Below the pieces are notes generated by a model. That model did not search any database, was not told where the DNA came from, and saw only the letters and a program-made list of their open reading frames with translations. DNA of 14,661 nucleotides, taken from an uncultured Clostridia bacterium (GTDB taxonomy: Bacteria > Bacillota > Clostridia > Christensenellales > Aristaeellaceae). The position numbers and the translations under genes are program-made. Below are positions 6,499 through 13,173 of this stretch, in pieces. Each line of letters starts with the position of its first letter. The stretch's first letter is position 1. The stretch is from the NCBI GenBank assembly GCA_934631985.1, contig CAKTYE010000064.1:1-14661 (forward strand), in the 5' to 3' direction.

Positions 6499-6762
6499 TC
6501 ATTTGTCCATTTTCTCCATGACCTTCATGATCTCGTCGATCTTCTCCTGCCCCTGACCTTCCTGAATGGCGGTGGTCATACAGCCCATCATATGCGCCGT
6601 AAGCACCTCTCGGTTTGCCTTGCGCAGCACGGCTGTCGTTGCCATCAGCTGGTTGGATATGTCAATGCAGTAGCGATCTTCTTCGATCATTTTCAGGATG
6701 CCGTCCAACTGGCCCCGTGCGGTCAGCACCAGCCGACGAATTTTTTCGTGATCTGCCTGCAT
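6499..6762 (-). CDS. csoR: CsoR-family copper-sensing repressor
   Basis: An 87-residue all-helical protein of the CsoR/RcnR (DUF156) family. The Cu(I)-coordinating Cys-His-Cys set is present: C32 in YCIDISNQL, and H57 and C61 in HMMGCM. These positions fit copper sensors better than RcnR-type nickel/cobalt sensors. The opening (HEKIRRLVLTARGQLDGI) is the usual helix 1. Apo-CsoR tetramers bind GC-rich pseudo-palindromes and release them on binding Cu(I); such a site lies at the copA promoter (9305-9336). The gene follows copA by 9 bases with an AAGGTGA ribosome site, so the repressor is made from the transcript it should control, a negative feedback loop. Metal specificity is inferred from residues and context. 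Confidence 0.93.
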   Translation of the reverse strand: MQADHEKIRRLVLTARGQLDGILKMIEEDRYCIDISNQLMATTAVLRKANREVLTAHMMGCMTTAIQEGQGQEKIDEIMKVMEKMDK

Positions 6763-6771
6763 GGCGTCACC

Positions 6772-6981
6772 TTACAGCATCTTCACGGGGTTGAAGTCAG
6801 CCTCGCGCACAGCGTTCATCAGCACATCGTCCGCCACATCCGCGTTCAGGGTGATGGTCGCGGTCTTCGCCTCCAGGTCCACTACGCAATCCGCCACGCC
6901 GTTCACGGCCTTCAGCGCCTTCTCCACGCTTGCCTTGCAGTGATTGCAGTGCATACCCTCTACCAGCATTTTCTTTTCCAT
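6772..6981 (-). CDS. Embedded CopZ-like copper chaperone reading frame (internal start)
   Basis: The last 69 codons of copA form a complete copper chaperone: MEKKMLVEGMHCNHC at the start (CxxC at residues 12 and 15), the beta-alpha-beta-beta-alpha-beta HMA fold, and 69 residues, the length of Bacillus CopZ. The ATG at 6979-6981 (Met775 of CopA) has a full AAGGAGG at 6990-6996 with an 8-base gap, better than the copA or csoR sites. Internal initiation could therefore release a free cytoplasmic chaperone that shuttles Cu(I) to CopA, while read-through gives the fused form. It may also be a relic of a copA/copZ fusion whose intergenic ribosome site now encodes linker residues. The sequence shows the site; its use is inferred. 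Confidence 0.5.
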   Translation of the reverse strand: MEKKMLVEGMHCNHCKASVEKALKAVNGVADCVVDLEAKTATITLNADVADDVLMNAVREADFNPVKML

Positions 6982-9303
6982 GGTCTTTTCCTCCTTGTTC
7001 TCGCTTGCGATCACCCGAACCTCCGCCGGGGCCGCAGAATGGGCTTCCATTTTTTCCGCCTTGAAGGAGCGGATACGCAGCGCGTTGGAAACCACGAACA
7101 CGCTGCTGAAGGACATCGCCGCCGCCGCGAACATGGGGCTGAGCTGCCAGCCCAGCCAGTTATAGAACACACCCGCCGCCAGCGGAATCCCCACACTGTT
7201 GTAGAAGAACGCCCAGAACAGGTTCTCCTTGATGTTGCGCAGCACATTGCGGCTCAGGCGAATCGCCGTAGGCACGTCCCGCAGGTCGCTCTTGACCAGC
7301 ACAAAGTCCGCCGCGTCAATGGCAATATCCGTGCCTGCACCAATGGCAATACCCACATCGGCCCGCGTCAGTGCCGGAGCATCGTTGATGCCGTCGCCCA
7401 CCATGGCAACCTTGCGGCCCTGGCTCATCAGCTCGGCAACCTTTTTCTCCTTGTCCTGGGGCAACACCTCTGCCAGCACCTCGTCTACGCCAGCCTGACG
7501 TGCGATCTCTGCTGCCGCGTCCCGGCTGTCGCCGGTCATCATAATGACCCGTACGCCCATGTGCCGCAGTGCCGCAATGGCTTCCGGGCTCGTCGGCTTC
7601 AACGTATCCGCCACCGCGATCGCGCCCAAATATTGCTTACCCGCCGCAAAGTGCAGCAGCGTCTTGCCCGCACACTTGGCAGAGACCTCACGCAGCCAGC
7701 CCGCCGGGATAACCACGCCTTCTTCCGTCAGGAAGCGGGTCGTGCCGCCCAACAGCGTTTCGCCCTGTACGCTCGTGCCGCGCAGGCCCTTGCCGGGTAC
7801 GGACGCAATGTTTGCTGCATTCTCGACCTGCATGTTCTGCCCGGCTTCCGTAATGGCCCGGGCCAGCGGATGCTCGGAGGACTGCTCCAACGCCAGTGCA
7901 TTGCGCATCAGCGTCTCCTGGGACACATGCTCTGCCGGGAAATAATCCGTCACGCGAGGCTTGCCTTCGGTGATCGTACCCGTCTTGTCTAGCACCACGG
8001 TATCAATGGCATGCGCCGCTTCCAGCGCCTCAGCCGACTTGATCAGGATACCGTTCTTGGCGCCCACGCCCGTGCCGACCATAATGGCAACAGGGGTCGC
8101 CAGACCCAGCGCGCAGGGGCAGGAAATCACCAGCACCGAAATGCCCATGGACAGAGCAAATGCAAAGCCCTTGCCCGTCAGCAGCCACACCACAAAGGTC
8201 ACCAGCGCAATGCTCATGACCACGGGGACAAACACGCTGCTGATCTTGTCCGCCAACTTGGAAATGGGAGCCTTCGATGCAGAGGCCTCCTCCACCAGAT
8301 GCACGATCTGCATCAGGGTGGTGTCCTCGCCTACCTTTTCGGCTTCCATCAAAATTGCACCCGTCTGGTTCACGCTGCCAGCAATCAGCCGATCTCCGGG
8401 CTTCTTATCCACCGGAATGCTCTCGCCTGTAATGGCGGCCTGATCCACGGCAGTCACGCCCTCCAACAGCTTGCCGTCCACAGGCACCCGCTCACCGGGC
8501 TTCACCTGCACCTTGTCGCCCAGGCGAACCTCCTTCAACGGCACGACCACGGCCTCGCCATCGCGAATCACCGTTGCAGTGTCGGGAGCCAGCGCCATCA
8601 GCTTACGGATCGCGTCTCCCGTCTTGCCCTTAGCCCGGGCCTCCAGAAACTTGCCCAGCGTGATCAGCGTCAGGATCATCACCGAGGATTCAAAATACAG
8701 CTCCATGCCCGCTTTGTGCATGGCGGCAATGTCCCCGCCGATCAGCGCGTAGATCATCTTGTACATGGAGAAAATGCCGTATACCAGCGCCGACCCGGAG
8801 CCGACGGCAATCAGCGAATCCATGTTAGGTTCCCGCATGAACAACCGCTTGAAGCCGTTAATGAAAAACTTGCGGTTGATGAAGATCACCGGCAGCGCCA
8901 GCAGGAACTGCGTGAAGGCGTTTGCCAGCATGTAATCCATGCCGCTGAAGAACCATGGCAGCGGCAGACCGATCATGTCCGACATGGACAGGTACATCAT
9001 GGGAATCATAAAGCACAGGGACACAATGAGCCGTGTCCGCATGCTCTTGTATTCCTTCTTCGCCGGATCCTCCGCGTTTTGCGTCTGCGCCGCCGCACCG
9101 GGTACGAACGCGCCGTAGCCTGCATGCTGCACCGCTGCGATCACCTGCGCGGTGACCTTTTCATCCGTCTGCTCGCAAACCATCTTGTTTGCCAGCAGAT
9201 TCACCTGTGCGTCCGTCACGCCGGGAACGCTGCGCGCTGCTTTTTCCACGTGCGCCGAGCATGCCGAACAGGTCATGCCCGTAATGTCATAATGCTGCTT
9301 CAT
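6772..9303 (-). CDS. copA: Cu(I)-exporting P1B-type ATPase with N- and C-terminal HMA domains
   Basis: An 843-residue copper-transporting ATPase of the cytoplasmic membrane. The N-terminal heavy-metal-associated domain carries GMTCSAC (C12, C15). Eight membrane helices are expected. Visible motifs are TGES (292-295, actuator), the CPC metal site (395-397), DKTGT with phosphorylated D439, the HP pair (H478, P479), GDGINDAP (636-643), and the Cu(I) residues YN (701-702) and MSFSS (730-734). These assign it to the Cu(I) class. A linker (about 745-774) joins a second HMA domain with GMHCNHC (C786, C789) at the C-terminus, an uncommon position. That domain begins with its own ATG and ribosome site (separate entry). 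The gene starts at 9301-9303 behind a GA/G-rich ribosome site that overlaps the operator; an out-of-frame ATG lies 4 bases upstream. Confidence 0.95.
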   Translation of the reverse strand: MKQHYDITGMTCSACSAHVEKAARSVPGVTDAQVNLLANKMVCEQTDEKVTAQVIAAVQHAGYGAFVPGAAAQTQNAEDPAKKEYKSMRTRLIVSLCFMIPMMYLSMSDMIGLPLPWFFSGMDYMLANAFTQFLLALPVIFINRKFFINGFKRLFMREPNMDSLIAVGSGSALVYGIFSMYKMIYALIGGDIAAMHKAGMELYFESSVMILTLITLGKFLEARAKGKTGDAIRKLMALAPDTATVIRDGEAVVVPLKEVRLGDKVQVKPGERVPVDGKLLEGVTAVDQAAITGESIPVDKKPGDRLIAGSVNQTGAILMEAEKVGEDTTLMQIVHLVEEASASKAPISKLADKISSVFVPVVMSIALVTFVVWLLTGKGFAFALSMGISVLVISCPCALGLATPVAIMVGTGVGAKNGILIKSAEALEAAHAIDTVVLDKTGTITEGKPRVTDYFPAEHVSQETLMRNALALEQSSEHPLARAITEAGQNMQVENAANIASVPGKGLRGTSVQGETLLGGTTRFLTEEGVVIPAGWLREVSAKCAGKTLLHFAAGKQYLGAIAVADTLKPTSPEAIAALRHMGVRVIMMTGDSRDAAAEIARQAGVDEVLAEVLPQDKEKKVAELMSQGRKVAMVGDGINDAPALTRADVGIAIGAGTDIAIDAADFVLVKSDLRDVPTAIRLSRNVLRNIKENLFWAFFYNSVGIPLAAGVFYNWLGWQLSPMFAAAAMSFSSVFVVSNALRIRSFKAEKMEAHSAAPAEVRVIASENKEEKTMEKKMLVEGMHCNHCKASVEKALKAVNGVADCVVDLEAKTATITLNADVADDVLMNAVREADFNPVKML
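6990..6996 (-). promoter_or_regulatory. Strong internal ribosome binding site within copA
   Basis: AAGGAGG on the minus strand, 8 bases before the in-frame ATG at Met775 of CopA. It lies exactly at the linker-HMA boundary, where it encodes the Lys-Glu-Glu part of the linker. Confidence 0.6.
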
Positions 9304-9304
9304 A

Positions 9305-9336
9305 CATACCCCTCTCCCACCCCCCGGGGGTGTATG
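9305..9336. promoter_or_regulatory. Candidate CsoR operator at the copA start
   Basis: A GC-rich near-palindrome centred on CCCCCGGGGG (9321-9330) with flanks ACC/GGT, and outer ATACCCC (9306-9312) facing GGGGTGTAT (9327-9335). This matches the general form of CsoR sites: TA-rich ends around G/C runs. It covers the predicted transcription start and the copA ribosome site, so bound repressor would block initiation. Confidence 0.75.
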
Positions 9337-9339
9337 TGT

Positions 9340-9368
9340 ATCCTAGCACTTAATTCCTAGTATGTCAA
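9340..9368 (-). promoter_or_regulatory. Promoter of copA-csoR
   Basis: On the minus strand, TTGACA (9363-9368) and TAGGAT (9340-9345) are separated by 17 bases. Transcription would begin near 9333, inside the candidate CsoR operator, giving a leader of about 30 bases. It lies just past the terminator of the upstream decarboxylase operon. Confidence 0.82.
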
Positions 9369-9390
9369 TAGTGAAAGCAGCTATTCTTGA

Positions 9391-9431
9391 AAAAAATGCA
9401 AAAAAACTGCGAAGGATCGCTCCCCCGCAGT
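9391..9431 (-). terminator. Terminator of the decarboxylase operon
   Basis: In the minus-strand RNA, positions 9431 to 9406 form an 11-bp hairpin (two G-U pairs) closed by a GCGA tetraloop, followed by a T-run, GCA and a second T-run. It begins about 20 bases after the oadA stop and insulates the copA promoter from the five-gene operon upstream. Confidence 0.92.
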
Positions 9432-9451
9432 CAGGCTTTTATCGGTTTGCC

Positions 9452-10852
9452 TTACACAGGCATGGTCTTATCCGCCTTGTCCAGCATGCCGCTGTCTACC
9501 TTCAGCTGCTTGGCCTGACGGTATTCGAAAAATTTGGGCGCGACCTTGGGGAACATGGCGTAGGTCAGCACATCCTCCTCGGTCTGGTACCATTCGCGCA
9601 TTTCCTCACGCAGCTTATCCAGCTCCGGGGGCAGCGTGTCGGCAAAGCGGCAAGTGATCACCTTGTCATCGCCGATGCACTTCTTGCGCACTTCCTCGTT
9701 CACGGGCGCGGGCAGTTTGCCGTATTCGCCGCGCAGCAGACCCTTGCTCTCCTTGGAGACCATCTTGTAGCGCTCACCGTTCAGCACGTTCATCACAGCC
9801 TGCGTACCCACGATCTGGGAGGTGGGGGTCACCAGCGGCGGATAGCCGAAGTCCTTGCGGACGCGCGGCACCTCAGCCAGCACATCGTAATACTTGTCCA
9901 TGGCGTTGGCAGCCTTCAGCTGACCGATCAGGTTGGATAGCATGCCGCCGGGTACCTGATACTGCAAGGTCTTCACGTCCACGCCCAGCACGCGGGCAGG
10001 ATCACGCCAGCCGTCCTTGGTCAGACGATCCGCCACACCGCGGAAATGCTCCGCCAGCTGTGCCAGCAGATCCAAGTCGAAGCCCGTGTCATATTCCGTA
10101 CCCTTCAGGGTCGCCACCAGGGACTCAGTGGCAGGCTGAGAGGTACCGCTCGCCAGGGGGCTCAGGCAGGTGTCCACCACGTCCACACCGGCCTCAATGG
10201 CCTTCAGCAGCACCATGTCGCCGGTGCCGGTGGTGTTGTGGGTGTGCAGCACGATGGGCAGGCTGGTCTCCTTCTTCAGCCGCTTTACCAGGCTGTACGC
10301 CTTGTAAGGCAGCAGCAGGTTCGCCATGTCCTTGATGCAGATGACGTCCGCGCCCATCTTCTCAATGCCCTGGGCCAGCTTCACAAAGTAGTCCTCGTTA
10401 TGCACAGGAGACTCGGTGTAGCTCATGGCGATCTCCGCAATACCGCCATACTTCTTGGTGGCCTTCACGGCAGTCTCCATGTTGCGCAGGTCGTTCAGCG
10501 CATCGAAGCAGCGGATGATGTCAATACCGTTCTCCACGGCCTTCTTAACAAAGAACTCCACCACGTCGTCCGAATAGGGACGATAGCCCAGCAGGTTCTG
10601 ACCACGCAGCAGCATCTGGGTCTTGGTGTTGGGCAGCGCCTTGCGCAGCTTGCGCAGACGCTCCCAGGGATCCTCGTTCAGGAAGCGGATGCAGGCGTCA
10701 TAAGTCGCGCCGCCCCAGCATTCCAAAGAGTAGTAGCCCACCTTGTCCAGCTTATCGCAGGCAGGGAGCATTTCATCGGTGCGCATCCGCGTGGCGGCCT
10801 GGGATTGATGACCGTCTCGCAGGATGGTATCAGTAATTTGCACTTTCGGCAT
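9452..10852 (-). CDS. oadA: OadA-like (5S-type) carboxyltransferase, biotin domain absent
   Basis: A 466-residue carboxyltransferase of the pyruvate carboxylase/OadA/transcarboxylase-5S family. It moves CO2 between oxaloacetate and carboxybiotin, releasing or using pyruvate. The TIM-barrel metal and catalytic residues are present: D13 in TILRDGHQS, K174 (the carboxylated lysine) in IKDMA, and H203 and H205 in HTHNTTG. The conserved C-terminal half runs from about 300 to 466. Unlike full-length OadA proteins of about 590-600 residues, it lacks a biotinyl domain; biotin is carried by the separate small protein of the operon, as in 5S of transcarboxylase. The start follows GAGGAGG by 8 bases. 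It is the last gene of the operon, 39 bases after the pump subunit. The oxaloacetate/pyruvate specificity is a family inference. Confidence 0.92.
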   Translation of the reverse strand: MPKVQITDTILRDGHQSQAATRMRTDEMLPACDKLDKVGYYSLECWGGATYDACIRFLNEDPWERLRKLRKALPNTKTQMLLRGQNLLGYRPYSDDVVEFFVKKAVENGIDIIRCFDALNDLRNMETAVKATKKYGGIAEIAMSYTESPVHNEDYFVKLAQGIEKMGADVICIKDMANLLLPYKAYSLVKRLKKETSLPIVLHTHNTTGTGDMVLLKAIEAGVDVVDTCLSPLASGTSQPATESLVATLKGTEYDTGFDLDLLAQLAEHFRGVADRLTKDGWRDPARVLGVDVKTLQYQVPGGMLSNLIGQLKAANAMDKYYDVLAEVPRVRKDFGYPPLVTPTSQIVGTQAVMNVLNGERYKMVSKESKGLLRGEYGKLPAPVNEEVRKKCIGDDKVITCRFADTLPPELDKLREEMREWYQTEEDVLTYAMFPKVAPKFFEYRQAKQLKVDSGMLDKADKTMPV

Positions 10853-10891
10853 AGGAAAAGCCTCCTCACAATGCAGTCAGTAATCCATTCA

Positions 10892-12352
10892 TCAGCCGCC
10901 GAACATGGACAGCAGTACGCCCGCCGCGATGGCGGAGCCGATCACACCAGCCACGTTGGGACCCATGGCGTGCATCAACAGGAAGTTGCCGGGGTTCTCC
11001 TCCTGACCAACCTTCTGCGATACACGCGCCGCCATAGGCACCGCAGACACGCCCGCAGAACCGATCAGCGGGTTGATCTTGCCGCCGCTGAGCTTGTTCA
11101 TCAGCTTCGCCAGCAGCACGCCGCCTGCCGTACCCATGCCAAAAGCAACGATACCCAAGGCAATGATCTCGATGGTCTGCAAGCGAATGAAGGTGCTTGC
11201 CGTCGCCGTCGCGCCAACGGTGATGCCCAGGAAGATGGTGACGATGTTCATCAGCTCATTCTGGGCCGTCTTGTTCAGGCGCTCCACCACGCCGCATTCC
11301 TTCATCAGGTTACCCAGCATCAGCGAGCCGACCAGCGGCGCGGCAGAGGGCAGCAGCACAGCCACCAAAATGGTCACCACGATGGGGAACAGGATCTTCT
11401 GCTTCTTGGAAACAGGAGCCAGCTGCTCCATCACGATCATGCGCTCCTTCTTAGTGGTCAGCGCTTTCATGATGGGGGGCTGGATCACAGGCACCAGCGC
11501 CATGTAGCTGTAGGCCGCAACCGCGATCGGGCCCAGCAGATGGGGGGCCAGCTTGCCGGTCAGCCAAATCGCCGTGGGGCCGTCCGCGCCGCCGATGATA
11601 CCGATAGCACCGGACTCAGCCGCAGTGAAGCCAAACAGCGCATAAGCGCCCAGGAAGGTCATGAAGATACCCAGCTGTGCGGCAGCGCCCAGCAGCAGAG
11701 TCTTGGGGTTAGCGATCAGCGGACCGAAGTCAGTACCCGCGCCAACACCCAGGAAAATCAGGCAGGGGTAAATGCCCAGCTTAACGCCCAGATACAGGTA
11801 GTCCAGCAGGCCCGCAGAAATGGTCTTGCCGGCATACGCCACCACATTGCCCAGCGCATCGAACACCTGACCGTTCAGCAGATAGCAGCTGCTGTCCATC
11901 ACAACGTTCAGGTTTTCATAAAGCACCGTGCCAGTGCTGGCGCTCACAACCGCGCCGTTCTCCAAGAGGTTCACCGTTTCGGTCAGCGTCGTGGTCAGGT
12001 GGCCCAGGATCGTTTCACCCTTGAGGATAGAACCCGCCGCGTTCACGGTCAGGTTTGTAATATCCGCCAGATCTTTTGTATTGACCAGTGTTGCGCCGCC
12101 AAACAAGCCCCAGTTCACATGTCCGCCTGCAAACAGCTCCTCATGGTACACCTCGCTGCCCAGCAGGTTGGTCAGCAGCATGCCGAAGGCAATGGGCAGC
12201 AGCAGCAGTGGCTCAAACTTTTTGACGATAGCCAGATACAGCAGCAGGCACGCGACCGCGACCATGATCAGCGCTTGGGGATTCTGAATGAACAGCGCGA
12301 TGCCCGAGGTCTCATAAAGCTGCCGTAAGGTGCCAAGAATATCAATGGACAT
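10892..12352 (-). CDS. oadB: Sodium ion-translocating decarboxylase subunit beta (OadB/MmdB type)
   Basis: A 486-residue polytopic membrane protein that decarboxylates carboxybiotin and couples this to Na+ export. Key residues match those known from Klebsiella OadB with a constant shift of 54: D257 in GGADGPTAI, Y283 in AAYSYMALVP, and N427, G431 and S436 in NPLIGSAGVS. The C-terminal AMGPNVAGVIGSA is a family hallmark. The core is well conserved, but the region between the first helices (KKFEPLLLLPIAFGMLL, to about 61) and DYLYLGVKLGIYP (from about 184) is about 120 residues, roughly 54 longer than in the Klebsiella protein. It is polar, with Thr/Asn/Gly and one Cys, and probably loops out of the membrane. 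The ribosome site is weak. The same family serves oxaloacetate, methylmalonyl-CoA, malonate and glutaconyl-CoA decarboxylases, so the symbol does not fix the substrate. Confidence 0.95.
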   Translation of the reverse strand: MSIDILGTLRQLYETSGIALFIQNPQALIMVAVACLLLYLAIVKKFEPLLLLPIAFGMLLTNLLGSEVYHEELFAGGHVNWGLFGGATLVNTKDLADITNLTVNAAGSILKGETILGHLTTTLTETVNLLENGAVVSASTGTVLYENLNVVMDSSCYLLNGQVFDALGNVVAYAGKTISAGLLDYLYLGVKLGIYPCLIFLGVGAGTDFGPLIANPKTLLLGAAAQLGIFMTFLGAYALFGFTAAESGAIGIIGGADGPTAIWLTGKLAPHLLGPIAVAAYSYMALVPVIQPPIMKALTTKKERMIVMEQLAPVSKKQKILFPIVVTILVAVLLPSAAPLVGSLMLGNLMKECGVVERLNKTAQNELMNIVTIFLGITVGATATASTFIRLQTIEIIALGIVAFGMGTAGGVLLAKLMNKLSGGKINPLIGSAGVSAVPMAARVSQKVGQEENPGNFLLMHAMGPNVAGVIGSAIAAGVLLSMFGG

Positions 12353-12382
12353 CTTATCAACTCACTTTCCGTGTGGAACTGC

Positions 12383-12772
12383 TCAGCCCAGCACCACCAG
12401 CACATCACCCGCGTTGACCGTCGCACCCTTCTGCACGCACACTTGCACAACCTTGCCGGCATGGGGCGCAGGGATGTCGTTCTCCATCTTCATGGCCTCC
12501 AACACCACCAGCGCGTCGCCCTGCTTCACGGTGTCACCCACCTTGACCTTCACATCCAGGATGTTGCCAGGCATGGGAGCCTTCACGCCTTCACCGGCAG
12601 CGGTGGGCGCAGCAGCGGCGGCAGGAGCAGCCGCAGGGGCCGCGGGCGCAGCAGCAGGCGCGGCAGCCACAGGGGCCGCAGCGCGAACGGGCGCAGCAGC
12701 AGGCGCGCCGCCGACTTCTTCCACATCTACTTCATAGGTCGCGCCATTGACGGTAATCATAAACTTACGCAT
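12383..12772 (-). CDS. Biotin carboxyl carrier protein of the decarboxylase
   Basis: A 129-residue biotin carrier. Residues 1-20 form a short beta-rich start (RKFMITVNGATYEVDVEEV) seen in MmdC and the 1.3S subunit of transcarboxylase. Residues 22-60 are an Ala/Pro linker that lets the carrier swing. Residues 64-129 are a complete biotinyl domain with EAMKMEND, where K95 is the expected biotinylation site, 34 residues before the C-terminus as is usual. It would carry CO2 from the carboxyltransferase(s) to the membrane pump. A good GAGGAGG site precedes the start. It lies between the OadG-like anchor and the OadB-like pump, the same place as MmdC in methylmalonyl-CoA decarboxylase clusters. It equally fits other biotin-dependent complexes by sequence, so the assignment rests on the operon. 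Confidence 0.93.
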   Translation of the reverse strand: MRKFMITVNGATYEVDVEEVGGAPAAAPVRAAAPVAAAPAAAPAAPAAAPAAAAAPTAAGEGVKAPMPGNILDVKVKVGDTVKQGDALVVLEAMKMENDIPAPHAGKVVQVCVQKGATVNAGDVLVVLG

Positions 12773-12807
12773 GAACGTATCCTCCTCAAATTCAAATCGA
12801 TGCTTTC

Positions 12808-13152
12808 TCAGAAGCGGCTATAAACCTGCTCGTCGCGTCCGGCGCGCTGCCAGGCGGGAGCATTGGAGATGCGGCGCACACGGCGCACCACAAAGTTCGT
12901 ATCGGGACCCATGGCAGCCGCCACCGCCGCGGAGATCACGGCAATCAGCGTGTCGTCCTGGGCAGGTGCAGCGGGGGACGCCGCAGCCACAGGCGCTTCC
13001 ACGGGGGCCGGAGCGGTCTCCTGCTTGGGCTTCTGCTTGCCCTGGGACAAGATGGTCATCAGCTTGATCAGGCCGATCAGAATGACCAGGCCGAAGAAGA
13101 CCACCAGCATGCCCACGACGGCAACGCCCAGGCTATACAACAATTTATCCAT
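12808..13152 (-). CDS. OadG/MmdD-like small membrane subunit
   Basis: A 114-residue protein with one N-terminal membrane helix (about residues 6-33, GVAVVGMLVVFFGLVILIGL), a Pro/Ala/Glu-rich linker (about 40-65), and a conserved cytoplasmic end. The end has an Ala-rich helix (IAVISAAVAAAMG) and a basic/aromatic tail (RRVRRISNAPAW, then AGRDEQVYSRF). This is the layout of OadG gamma and MmdD delta subunits, which hold the decarboxylase together and attach the soluble carboxyltransferase to the membrane pump. The Zn-binding His/Asp cluster of enterobacterial OadG is not visible, so the protein is closer to the delta type. It sits 21 bases after the 12S-like gene and 35 bases before the biotin carrier. 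Confidence 0.88.
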   Translation of the reverse strand: MDKLLYSLGVAVVGMLVVFFGLVILIGLIKLMTILSQGKQKPKQETAPAPVEAPVAAASPAAPAQDDTLIAVISAAVAAAMGPDTNFVVRRVRRISNAPAWQRAGRDEQVYSRF

Positions 13153-13173
13153 GTCTGCACACGTTCCTTTCCG

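Noticed and set aside
6436..9360. Plus-strand open frames opposite csoR and copA (6436-7992, 8011-9360)
   Set aside because: Antisense to conserved copper genes, composition typical of reversed GC-rich codons, and no supporting start signals.
10046..12328. 760-codon plus-strand open frame opposite oadA and oadB
   Set aside because: Antisense shadow with low-complexity His/Gln/Arg composition; both opposite genes are certain.
12590..12715. Apparent tandem repeat of GCAGC/GCCGC units
   Set aside because: It encodes the Ala/Pro swinging linker of the biotin carrier, so the repetition is explained by protein composition.
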